Assembly (NCBI GenBank): GCA_963969495.1
Contig: OZ018324.1
Coordinates: 139,806,355 to 139,870,354, forward strand
Direction: 5' to 3'
Source: Ceratothoa steindachneri
Taxonomy: Eukaryota; Arthropoda; Malacostraca; Isopoda; Cymothoidae
DNA: 64,000 nt
Both the position numbers and the translations under genes were made by a program. A model generated the notes under the pieces. That model ran no database searches, was not told the origin of the DNA, and worked only from the letters and a program-made list of their open reading frames with translations. Position 1 is the first letter of the stretch, and every line of letters begins with the position of its first letter. Positions 1 to 10,392 of the stretch are shown here, in pieces.

Positions 1-1571
1 GCAAAGTCAATTGTGCTTTTCTGCTCATTTCTTGACCAACTTGTCTTTCCTTCACATTTCTCATCCATATTTAGTTAAATTGTAATTATTAATCTATTCG
101 ATAATCATTTTTCCATTTCTAACCTCTCTTTGATATCTAATTTCCTTAAGTGTCCATTAAAGTCTTTTATTATTAATGTTGTCATTTCTTTCTTGATCCT
201 CTTTTCTGTTTATAACTGAAAAGTACACTATAATTATCTTAATTCTTTTGTTTCTGATTTCTCCTTTTAAACCATTCTATCTCTACTTTGAGTTTCTTTT
301 TCGTAACATCATAGCTGCTTTCTGTGCGGTATAGAACCATTATTCCACCTCCCTTTTTCTCTCTTCCATCTCTCATGCTCTGTACTTTCCAAACCTCTCA
401 TTTACTTCAATTGTATCCACCTTTAATTTAGTTTCTGTTAGTATCATTATATCATCTTTGCTTTTAATTATTTGTTCTATTTCACCTACTTTTACTTTTA
501 ATAAGCCACATATATTTATGTAGTTCACAGTTATAATAGAGCTTTCTTTTTCTTCTTGCACCTTTTTCGTGTTTTTGAAGAATTCACATCTATTTACTAT
601 TATGCTCCTTTTATCTTTATTTTGCATTAAAGTTTCGGTTTTATTACTAGTAGTATTATTTATCTTAATATCAAAATTGTTTTCCTTAATGTCTCGATTG
701 GTTGTTTTCTGTTTTTTCTCTACTCGACATCATTGTTCTGCCATTTTCTTTACAATATTACCATTTATTATGGTCCATCCATAGTCACCATTCTGTCGTC
801 TAGCTTCTATCTCATTCCACAAAGCTTTGTTTCTTTTTCTCTCTTTTAAAGACATATCTTTGCTTATTCCTCTCTTTATTATTTTATCATCTTTTTCATC
901 TTTTAGGTTCGTTGTGTTTTTCAGAACTTCCCACTTTTCTCTCTCAGAATTTAATTTAACCAATAGTGGTTTATTTAAATCATCCTTCTTTTTTCCCAGT
1001 CTTATTTATGACTTTCTCTATGGTTAAATTTTCCACCTTTAAATATTGTGTGTAAAATTCCCTCGCAGACCTGTACATCTTCTCGCTCCCTTCTCACCGC
1101 GCTGGTATTGCTTAATTCATCAAGATTATAAATAACAATATTGTTATTTTATCTTTCTTATACTTCTTCTATTTTTTCTTGCATTTCTTGTAACGCTTGT
1201 TTTATAATTTGTTCTGTGTTTATTATTTCTTTTATTTTTTTTACTGTTTATTTTATTATTTCATCTTTCATTTCTTTCCATTTCTCTTCTAGTATTCTCA
1301 CTCTTTCTCTTAACTGATTATTTCCCTCTTGTAGAATATTCACTCTTTTGAAGTTTGACTTAGCCTGTATTTTACAGTTATTACAGATCCATATTTCAAT
1401 TTGATTTTTTTTAAATCACTTATATAGCTCTTGTCACACTCCTTGACATTCTATATGATGCTACTCTTTACAATAGTCACATGAGACAGCTCTATCTTTT
1501 TCTCCCACCAATCTATTGCAGCCACCACATTTATCCGTCTTCGGCTCTTCCTTTTTCTTATAACTAGTCAT
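1..1571 (-). pseudogene. Decayed LINE ORF: PHD finger, coiled coil, endonuclease
   Basis: Reading leftwards from an ATG at 1571-1569, the frame gives a Cys4-His-Cys3 PHD-type zinc finger (Cys codons from 1529 to about 1374) with a TAG at 1463-1461 where a Trp is expected. A Lys/Glu-rich coiled-coil stretch follows (about 1370-1180). A basic block lies at 963-730. The AP-type endonuclease starts near 530 with an NICGL motif and ILTETK, continues through KGGGIMVLY near 340, DFNGH near 165-147, and ends with STIDF at 20-2. These are the standard landmarks of LINE endonucleases. Stops and frameshifts interrupt it throughout, so it is dead. The reverse transcriptase would lie left of the window. 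It belongs to a different LINE lineage from the copies at 4.5-39.8 kb: it is AT-rich, and its ORF carries a PHD finger where those have gag knuckles. Confidence 0.75.
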
Positions 1572-2111
1572 TTTAACAGGTTCATGTTTGCTTAAGCCTC
1601 AAATTAAACAATCTGTTACTGATACATCTGTAAGTATAGATCGACTTTTATTTATTTATTTTATTTTTTTATATTATATTATTAAACTATAATATCATTT
1701 TTTTATATTTTATATAATATTTATTTATAGTCAATTTTAAATGACTCAAAAAGGCTATATCACAAAATAGCAGTATAAATAATAGTCACAGTCGCCGATT
1801 AGTCTTCGTTACTTCACGCCCATATTTCTTCCTTTCTGTGAAATCTGGCACTGCAAAACTTTAGCTCCTCTCAACCCAATCATAGTCTGCCCCTTGATTC
1901 AACCCATAATCCCAGCGCATGCGTCATTGTGTCAACGAGACCTTTTATTATTAAAATTCAAACCTAATTATTCCTTTAACCAGTGTCATTCTTACCAGAA
2001 CATTCTGTTCAAAACCCGCGATGACTTACTTGTCTCACTACCCCAGACCACCCTTGCTAGGATGGAATGCGGATAAGAAACTAGCTAAAAATAATTGCTC
2101 AAAGAGTCTTT
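1572..2111. other. Unassigned spacer, AT-rich at left
   Basis: 1640-1740 is nearly pure A/T. From about 1800 the composition becomes more balanced. A short open stretch at 1894-2076 has no recognisable domain; it may be more of the LTR element whose tail lies just downstream. Confidence 0.4.
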
Positions 2112-2540
2112 GTGCTTGCCGCAAGATGTGAGTTAATTTCAGACAAATTTCACATCCAAAACCCCTTAGCCCTCCACGTTCAGCACCTAACTTCGCCCCT
2201 AAGGATAACCCTACCCCGTCAAATCAAATCCTTGAATATCTCTCTAAATCCGGTAACCATACACCCGCCCTTATCTCCACCTAAATTGAATGATCAACCC
2301 GATAAGTTCTTAAATTTTAAGGATGTTCCTTCTGCCGTTGGATACTAGCACCCAGCCAATGTTTTCTCGATTTCGGCCGCGCTTGTTTTGATAATTGTTT
2401 TAGCTAGCTTAGGTTTTTTGCGTCCACCGGGTCTGGGCTGGTCATCATCAACATCTACGGACTAATCCACATTATGATGTCCCTCGCCACCCCACAGAAC
2501 CCAACGATTCAGAACAACAAGAGTGAGGTCATCCGTTTCC
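2112..2540 (+). pseudogene. Possible C-terminal envelope-like fragment of an LTR element
   Basis: One frame is open from 2112 to an in-frame TAG at 2346-2348. The same frame then reads a strongly hydrophobic run of about 18 residues (Leu/Ile/Val/Ala, about 2358-2420), followed by a short polar tail ending in TAA. This resembles a membrane anchor with a short cytoplasmic tail. It sits just upstream of a polypurine tract and a candidate LTR, which is where env lies in env-bearing Ty3/gypsy-type elements. No family-specific motif is visible in the remaining upstream residues, so the identity rests on position and hydrophobicity. The internal stop shows it is not functional. Confidence 0.3.
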
Positions 2541-2552
2541 AAAGGGGAGAGA
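2541..2552 (+). other. Polypurine tract before candidate LTR
   Basis: A 12-base all-purine run lies directly before a TGTTATG that could begin an LTR. A purine tract in this position primes plus-strand synthesis in LTR retroelements. Confidence 0.5.
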
Positions 2553-3466
2553 TGTTATGCTTCTCATGGCCTCGCTGCATAACTGAAAGAATACGAATAT
2601 GTGTATAAGAACTGTTATTGAAAAAATACAAATGTGTGTATGAGAACTTTCATTTTTTTGCATAAAATATTTCACCGTTATATATAGAACGTTGTATTTT
2701 TTGTATATATATGAATATAATTTCTCAGAAACAGAGTTTTGAAGGACCAACAGGGAGGCGCCATTGATTTCCGCTGAGTAGTTGATTCAGCATTCCCTCC
2801 GCCCCATTTATAATCCACGGGTGACTTCACCGTCAGATTCTCTAAATTCCTTTAGTTCCGCCGGAAATCATGTATCGGGTATAAAGGACAAGCCCAACTC
2901 GAAGGAGGAGAAGTAGCTATGCAGGAGTCTCTGTACTGGCCACACGTTCGCTCCAAATCTCCAAGATAAATCCCTGATTAAATCCCGGTCAGGTTTTAGT
3001 CGAGTAATACTCTGATTTTAGTGTGATTTACCCTAAGTTTCGAGGGTAACTAAGACTCTGCTGAGAAGACCCCGTCTTCTCACACCTCACCTTTCCTGCG
3101 GTCGTACCGTCAAAACTCTGTTCCTCGTACCATTGAACCTACCCAGCTTGTGCCAGTAGTTTAAGATTTGAATCTCGTTTAAAGCAAGTAAATTCTAGTA
3201 AAAACCTGCCTCTTTATATCCTCCTGCAAGCATCGCAATGTCACCTGAAATAACGAGCGTCGAAGGAAAGGTAACGTCAAGTAGGTGACAGTGAAAGAAG
3301 CTGAAATCAGGTAGGGGTAGGACAAAAGTGTCCTAATCAACGAGCCCGAGTCTGTAGCTGGACAAACCCAGGTCCATAGTAACCAAGTGACACAATTACG
3401 AGGGGTTGCGCCATATTACATAGCAACACAGGGGCACAACTGCAACGAGGTTAGCGTGCCGTAACA
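2553..3466 (+). repeat. Candidate 3' LTR, about 914 bp
   Basis: It begins TGTTATG straight after the purine tract and can end at CGTAACA, an imperfect inverted match of the start, which gives TG...CA termini. A TATA-like TATAAAGG lies at about 2880. The matching upstream LTR is not in the window: the element's 5' part is missing or lost in decayed sequence. Alternative ends are possible, since only one LTR is seen. Confidence 0.45.
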
Positions 3467-4555
3467 TTAGTGTTAGTATTTTTTTTTTATTTAATCCTAT
3501 TATTTATCATTATTTAATAATTTTATTTAGTATGATTTTTATATTATTAGTAGTATTTATTATAATATTCTATTATTATTATTAATAATTATTAGGCTGT
3601 TTTAATATTATTTATAATTATTTAATATTACTTATTATAATTATTATTTATTATATTAATTAAGGATATTAACTCAACGCTTTCTCCCAGCACTCTGCAT
3701 CATAAGGAGGGTTTCTACCTGTATAGAGTTCAGTCTAGTAGCCATAGGGCCTTGGTTGACTGCATGACATCCTGAGATCACCTAGCAACTGGGTATGATA
3801 GTAATAGGTAATCACCCACTCTACTCGTTCGTGAACCCGCCTATCTCTACTTCTCTTTATTATATACCCGCATACTTCTTTCCACACATGCCCTTCTATC
3901 CACAGATTTTCTAGCTGACCGGCGCACATTCGTCCTCTTATGAGCCATAGTCGAGTGGCAGTTTATAGCATGAGGTCTTTGATGCTGCGTAGTAGTAGTA
4001 GTATAAGGTACAGGGTTAGAAGGTTAGGTTATGTTGGCTTGGATTATAAGTATAAGGTATATGGATAGGGAAAGTATAAGGTAAGGTGTGTGTCTGATCA
4101 CATTCTTCCAGAAAATATATAAGGTGGCTACGCGGGCACCATCCTTTATCATTTAAGCTCCAGGTCGATTTCACCTAAATGAAGAGCTGGGTTGGCAAAC
4201 CCATCGACGCTGTTTCGAGATCGATTATATGCAAATGATCATTTCTAATTTTTGTTAAACTCACTAAGTAACGTATAGGGAGGTCATAGTATCAACTATC
4301 CATGATGACCCATTTTTTTATTTATTTACGGTGATTATGGCGAAATCATAAAGTAATATGTAGCGACAGCGCCATGGAGGTCCGCGTTCAAGTGCGGCCT
4401 CCTCCTCCTCCTCCTCCGGTATCGTTAAGGATGAGGAAAGTAGGTGCACCTCTTCGACCAGTAAAGGGGCTTCAATCTCACCATTGCCATGCGACAAACG
4501 AGGTTTATTTTTTCCCATCTTTGGAGCCGCTTTCGGGTTGTTCCAGGTTTGAAAA
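3467..4555. other. Unassigned spacer
   Basis: 3475-3665 is a low-complexity A/T stretch rich in TATTATTA. 3670-4555 is mixed sequence with a short CTC run (about 4396-4417). No domain, RNA gene or paired repeat was recognised. Weak resemblance to the 5' part of the downstream LINE family may start before 4556 but cannot be aligned reliably by eye. Confidence 0.4.
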
Positions 4556-6529
4556 GGAGGTGCCTCCCCTTTAGCGGTTTCTCAGGGGCACCTACCAACT
4601 ATAACTATTTGCTACCTGAGAGGAGACTTACCCCTCACCTAGATCTCATAATACAGGGGACTTACCCTCACCAACTTCTGTGGAGTCACCAATGGACGTC
4701 TCAATACTTGGATGAATTGCAGTTCCATTGATTCTATCACAGGAGACTGCCAAGAGTGTAGGCAGGTGACCTGAAATCGACCGCGTCCGGTAAGAGCGAT
4801 TCGATAGGTCCAATCCATTAATGGTGCAATGGAAATCAGAACGCAGTGGGCCACCTGCATTCCTGAATTCATGTACTCTGACGTTAAGGCGGGTGAGCGT
4901 GTCTCCCCCCTTCTCTTTCCGATAGAGTCTCCTCCAAATTATTTCACTTTTTGCTGTAGGTCAGATGTTCTTGCTCCGTGAGAAGGTGAGGCTACCCATG
5001 ATGACGGCGGAATGTGCTTTCTTCTTGTTGCCTCTTTCCATTGTGTTCATTTTTAATTTGTTGTTTTTGCTGTTGTTGTTTGTTTGTCTACTACCTTTTA
5101 TCTTGTCTATGTTCCTCTTTATTTTTGTTATATTTGATCTGACAGCTAAAATACTCTCGATCTCGGAGAAGGATCTTGCTTAAGCAAGTCCATTCGGCCT
5201 TTGAGATCTTACCGGGGGTAGAGAGAAGCAGGTTATCCCCCACCATCCTTTCCAAAAAGAAAATCAATAAAAGACTAAGATTACTAAAGGTTCATCTCAC
5301 TTCAACGTGGCTGCGGAAAGCGATGGACCTGCTGCCAAGAACGAAATGTCCTGGCCCAAGATCAAATTATGAAGTTACTGAACAGAGCCTTGAATTCATC
5401 GGAGCTCCTCATTAGCGTTTTGTAGGGTGCTAGATACAGAGGCTTTCTAGTGATTCGCTCCATTGGTGGTACCATGGTGACCGAGGACAGCATTAACTAG
5501 CTCTATTGTTAGAGAGCCGAAAGTTTCCTATTTCTCGGACGGGAGCCTACTGAAGAATGCATCAGATGCCTCTGAAGTGGCCATGATTAATGCCCTTCCG
5601 CCACTTAATTGCTCCCCGGTAAAGGTGACCCCGTACTCTACCATAACATTCGTAAACAGAGACTTCTAAGGGATAGAAGGCATTGAATACTCGTAAATGA
5701 CAATGCCTTAGAGCTACCTGACTAAGGAGGGGTCAAATTTGAAAGTGTGATGAGAAAACAGGAAGATGCCTCAAAAACCACGCGTACACACGCTGTCACG
5801 TTGGAATATGACAGGAAGGCATTTTTGCTACTACCGCAATTATACTCCTGCCACCGCTTTGGCCATACGAATCGGATATGTAGACGTACAAATTCTGATT
5901 TACCCGAATTCTGTTTAATGTTTAAAGTTGCTACAATGCTGGACACAAGAAGTCCATTTTGATGGCGCACTCAGCTTATATGAAGCAATGTGGTAGGTAT
6001 CTCCTAGAGAGAGAAAACATAGACGGGTAAGCAACGGACTTAGTCCTGGTGCCCCCGGATCTACCTGGGAGGTCTTATGCCTTAACTTTAAAACATATGA
6101 TCCTTTTTTGCTGGCTTCTCAAGGATTACAAGCATGCTCGTTTCCGCCCCCAATCGGAACCTTTCTGTATGTTTTACTCAGCGCGGCTGATCACCTGATA
6201 GCGCTGTCGTCATAATTATTCCCCCTAAGCCCCAGTTAAAACCAGGGCCACCCCCTTACCACAGAGCAACCGTTTCCCGTATGGCAAAACGGCCACCCGA
6301 CTCCACCGAGTCATTAGGCTCACATGAGGGAACACCCCTGAAGCTGGTCTTAAGGCCATCTGCCGAGCTTCCTAAAACTCCACCCTTAATAGAGAAAAGC
6401 ACAAAAGGAGCTTCGGACCATACACCCACAACGAGGGCTGCACTGGGTGGCTCGGAGACGATGGAACCTCCAAAGGGAAGACTCCCGCCTAAAGTTTCGA
6501 GGCAGTGAGAGGAAAAGTTCGAGTGGCGA
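4556..6529 (+). pseudogene. Copy A ORF1 (gag-like) remnant
   Basis: This is the decayed ORF1 of copy A. The gag core appears at 5440-5600 and the RNA-binding region at 5740-5990. Only the first zinc knuckle is still readable (HRFGHTNRIC), and it has lost its first Cys. The tail at 6281-6508 keeps the KRPPDSTESL-like block that matches KRPRASTESL in copy C. A T-rich segment at about 5030-5140 has no match in B or C and looks like a later insertion or slippage. Many stops and shifts; no product expected. Confidence 0.7.
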
Positions 6530-8640
6530 ATGGCTAGTAAGCTTGATTTTCACAAACCGCGGGGAGATCACTCTACCACAGCCAATATTTCTAACCTCTT
6601 GATTGTTCAGGTTGATGTCAAAATTTCTAAAATTTAGAATAAATTTTATCCTGCACAACGTAGGCCAACTCTTTCCCCGAGAGTGTGCATTCTGCAACGT
6701 CCAATCCTTCTTGGATGCTCTACTCGGACTGGAAAATGCTGTCTGCAAGGCCTTCCTCCAGAGACAGCACTACGCCACTGTGCAAAGTTTTTTTTATCGA
6801 AAAAGGCATATAATACCGCATGGCAAAACGGTCTCATGGAGACGCTCCACAGAATGGAAGAGAGAGGACGACTACAATATTAATCTCGGAGTTTTTCGAG
6901 ATCGTCGGTTTCGCCTATGGTTCGGCGTGGGGGCATCTTTTGCTCAATGGAGCAAAAATATGGCGTCATACAGGGAAGTGTCCTGTCTCCATCTCTTTTC
7001 CCTAACAATCGAAATAATCACCTAGGTGCTACCGGAAGATTTTATCGCTACGCTCTAAGCTAAAAATCGTTCGATCTCTTGTCTTGCGGCCCAGAGCGTC
7101 GATTCTAACATTAAATGAAACGCATCTCTAACTTTGCCGAATTGCAAAAGTTTCGGATTTCATTAGCCAAGGCTTAGGTGTGCATGTATGCCGCAATCGA
7201 CGTCTCCACCCAGACCCGCACTTGTTCCTAAACGGGGCTCGCAGAAAGTAGGGGATTCGTACCGTTTCCTTTGTCATTTATTTGACCTACGCCTCATCTG
7301 GGATGCTCATATTCGTATGCTTAGGGTCCCTTGTACCCGGGCCAGGGACATCTTTCATTCCCTGAGTTTCAGCTCCTTGGGGTGCTGATAGGGCTACTGC
7401 CCTGCTTTGATATTGATCCTTAGTTCGTTCGAAGCTGGAATACGGATGCGAATCTTATGCATTTGGTGGCCAACGTATATTGCGGAAGGTGGACTTAATC
7501 TTCTACTCCAGAGTCTTCCTAGTAGCCAAAGAATTGTAAACGTCCCTGATTGTAAGGCATTTTTAGATGCTTGGGCGAGACCACTCCCTCTACGCCATGT
7601 GTGATGCATTATCCCATGTACGCGAAAGTCCAGTACCTTCCTCAGTGGTCAATAGCTTTAAATGCATTCTAAGACTATCTCAACGGCACCTATGCGAACT
7701 GAGAGACGCTAGTCATATCCTAATCTCTTTAGGTTTAGTGATAGGAAACTCTTTCGAGATCTTATTTTTGCTCTTAGCCCGGTTTTGCCTCTGCTCTTGC
7801 CCAGGACACCACCCTAGTGAGTAGCTCCTTTGAATAATTTTCTCTACCTCTCTGCTTCCAAAGCGTCTGAACCGCCGGGAGTCTTTCTGTTTGGTATTAT
7901 TGGAGCACACTTCGTGTCACGCATGATCCGTGTTAGTTTATACGGAAGGCACAAATTGGCAAGAGTTGGTCAGGTTCCACATCGTCTCCCCTCTGTTTGA
8001 AGTCAGCGTAGCTCTACCATGTACGTTCTATTTTCTCGGGTGAGCTGGTTGTAATACACCACTCCGTATGGAAGATAACACGTCATTCCCGGTTCGAAGA
8101 TCGTACTGTGATTTATGGCAACTTAAAAATTGCTCTGAGTGCTTTCGCAGCATTGATGTCTCCGCATTTCCTGGTTTTTGATATCTGTGACTCAAAGGTA
8201 TCGGCGAGTCGGGCGGAAGTAGAGATTATCTTCTGCTGGGTTCCTGGACATATATTACTTGCGGGGAAGGACCAAGCCGATGAGGGTGCTAAAGAGAGCG
8301 CGAAAACTGGTTCACCAGACTAGCGTATAATCTTCCTTCAGCCCACCGAGCGTCTGGCAAAGAAGATGGGATAAAGTTGACGGGATCTTAAAGTTTCATG
8401 TCATTGCGCCCCGATTGTTCCCACCGACCTACCCGCCCACCCCTCCCAATGCCGTGACAGATTTAGGTCGTTTTCTGTTGCCTTTAAACTCGGCAATTCA
8501 GGGGAAACACTGTATTTTGATGGAGCGCTCTCCCCTACATTATTAAAAAATAGTTCGTTATCGTCTAGATTTCTTGAATTTCCCACTCAAGGTGATCTTC
8601 GCGCGCGTTAACTGTCCCCATATCGAGACGAGCGTTGTTG
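6524..8640 (+). pseudogene. Copy A ORF2 remnant: RT, RNase H
   Basis: After the deletion the sequence follows the reverse transcriptase of copy C from the residues before the palm motifs, through the thumb and connection (7020-7910), to RNase H. In RNase H, EIIFCWVPGH and DEGAKESAK are readable at about 8221-8305. The YxDD box falls in scrambled sequence near 7050. Frames change many times. The order and spacing of blocks match copy C (about 2.47 kb from the deletion point to the 3' end in both), so decay after 6529 was mostly by substitution and small indels. Confidence 0.7.
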
Positions 8641-8990
8641 CTGCGGCTTGTCCTTTGTACTCGGGAGAAGTTTATGGGCATACATATGTGTACGACCCGA
8701 CTTTTTGAAGGAGGATGGCCTCCTCCATATTATTGGACGTGTTGTAGGTCACATGTTCCTGCGTCTGTGTGAGGCGGGCCTCTATCCGACGCCGGATTGT
8801 GTTTCTTTCTTCTTCTTCTTGCTATTTTGATTATTTTTGTTTTTCTGCTTGTTTGTTGGACTTTGTTTTTTTTTTTTTGTAGTCTTCACATTTGGTTTAT
8901 GTTTGTTTTGTTTTTTTAATCTAGCCTATTATTAGGACGTATTCTGATTATGGCGACCTTTGCACTATTAGGCAGTCGACTAATAGTAGG

Positions 8991-9805
8991 AAATCAAAAT
9001 TATGATAAACAAGAATGTTCGAAGAATTTACATTTGTATTAGTTGAATCTAAATTGTGAATTGCTCTTACTTGTACATAGTTAGAGATACTCTTTATGGA
9101 AATTTCAGTTACTTACTCATTATAGTTTTAGATATTTCAATAGAGGATAATCGTTCTCGTAGTTTGCTTAGTAGTGTATAGTGTTATTGACTCTAGAGCT
9201 AAGTTCTTTTATTCAGTCTGGAGATTTCAACTTTTACATCGGAATTGGCTATGACTGGCACTCTCTGGTGGCAGAAGCCTCATTTCGCCATTCAAAGATA
9301 CCTGTAAGTGATTTTAAGCATGGGATACCATCAATGCATTAACTATTTATCATCTTATCACATAACGCCGCAGATCCTTTCAAATCTCAATAGAGGCTCT
9401 TTAAGATGAAGAAGGTGTTTTATAGATAAATACTTTGTTTAATCCTATACTTACTAAATTAAGGTATTTGATATTAAATCAGAACTGTTTGTGATTTGCA
9501 CACCAGAGAGGTTCCAGTAGTTAAATCCTCTCAATTTATTTTTACATGCTACTAAAACTAAGTCAATTATCTAATATTTTTTTGTGGATTTTTCGATAAA
9601 ATGAAGTGAATACTTACTCAAAAATATGTTTAAGATATTCCACCACTTTATAGATAATGTTATCAAAATTGGAACTCATCGTACACCAAACAGGTTCATT
9701 AAGATTAAACGTGCCTATACTTCAGAGGAATTCTAACTTTTTGTTAAATTAATATCATTAATCACGAAAGATCTCCTTATAAAATAATTCACATTATATA
9801 TATAT
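8991..9805. other. AT-rich spacer without recognised features
   Basis: Between the 3' end of LINE copy A and the left LTR of the BEL element. It ends in an AT-dinucleotide stretch (9795-9805). No ORF, repeat pair or RNA gene was recognised. Confidence 0.5.
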
Positions 9806-10288
9806 TATAAGAACTTTTTATGAGTTAAACTTAACATGAGCAAAGAGAATGATAAAAGATTGGCTTATCTTGGGAAAAGGACTGATACTTTATCCAGGGA
9901 TTTATGATATTTCGTTCCAGAGAATATCGTTGCCGTCTGGAGTAGCTTATTCCTCTTGTTAGTATGCTGGGTAAGCTATCTTTAACTTTCTCTTGTAACA
10001 AAGAATTTATTGAAAAGATGTCCAGAACGCCTTTTGTTAACAATACGTTGAAGTTGACCCTTTTGTGAGAACTGAGAGAGCAGACGCTTTTTCTTCTGCG
10101 CCAAAGCCTTTGTCATGAGTCATGCAATATTAAATTTAGTGACAACGATCACCTGGTTAACATAAAAGTTTAGCCAAGCAAATTATCATTCTCTAAAAAA
10201 AATTATAATGAATATTTTATATTTAAATTAATGATTGAAATATATAGAATAATGAAAATGACAATGACATCAAACATAAATTATTATA
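9806..10288 (-). repeat. BEL element 3' LTR (left)
   Basis: Direct repeat of 16795-17260. It carries a segment of about 16 bp near 10142-10158 that is absent from the other LTR. Short open frames inside both LTRs are a by-product of the duplication and not genes. The termini are taken from where the two copies stop matching; they do not show the usual TG...CA. Confidence 0.85.
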
Positions 10289-10299
10289 TTTTCCCTCTC
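10289..10299 (-). other. BEL polypurine tract
   Basis: On the minus strand a purine run, GAGAGGGAAAA, lies immediately upstream of the 3' LTR, the expected position for the plus-strand primer. Confidence 0.6.
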
Positions 10300-10392
10300 A
10301 ACAGAAGTGCAATGAACCATTGCACAAATGAACATATGTTAAAGGAAGGTAAAGTTGACAAAAAAATGAATTTAAAGAACACTCCATTATAG

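Larger units (their letters stand above)
4556..8990 (+). mobile_element. LINE copy A, I/Jockey type, old and internally deleted
   Basis: Block after block matches copies B and C in order: the ORF1 N-terminal Ser/Pro region (4610-4770), the ISEKDLA-like segment (5150-5180), the gag core (5440-5600), the knuckle region (5740-5990), the ORF1 tail (6280-6520), then directly RT, RNase H and the 3' region ending near 8990. Divergence is high and every frame is broken, so this is the oldest copy in the family cluster. Endonuclease and early RT are missing through one internal deletion at 6524-6529. The 5' UTR seen in B and C was not found, so the copy is probably 5' truncated. Confidence 0.8.

Noticed and set aside
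1894..2076. Short plus-strand ORF
   Set aside because: No motif and no frame continuity with the downstream fragment; cannot be told from chance.
3945..4010. Possible tRNA A-box (TAGTCGAGTGGCAGTT)
   Set aside because: No B-box and no cloverleaf could be drawn downstream.
6386..6748. 120-codon minus-strand ORF across the copy A deletion joint
   Set aside because: Antisense to decayed LINE sequence with no domain.
9831..10043. Small minus-strand ORF repeated at 16826-17032
   Set aside because: Both copies lie inside the BEL LTRs; the similarity is that of the LTRs.
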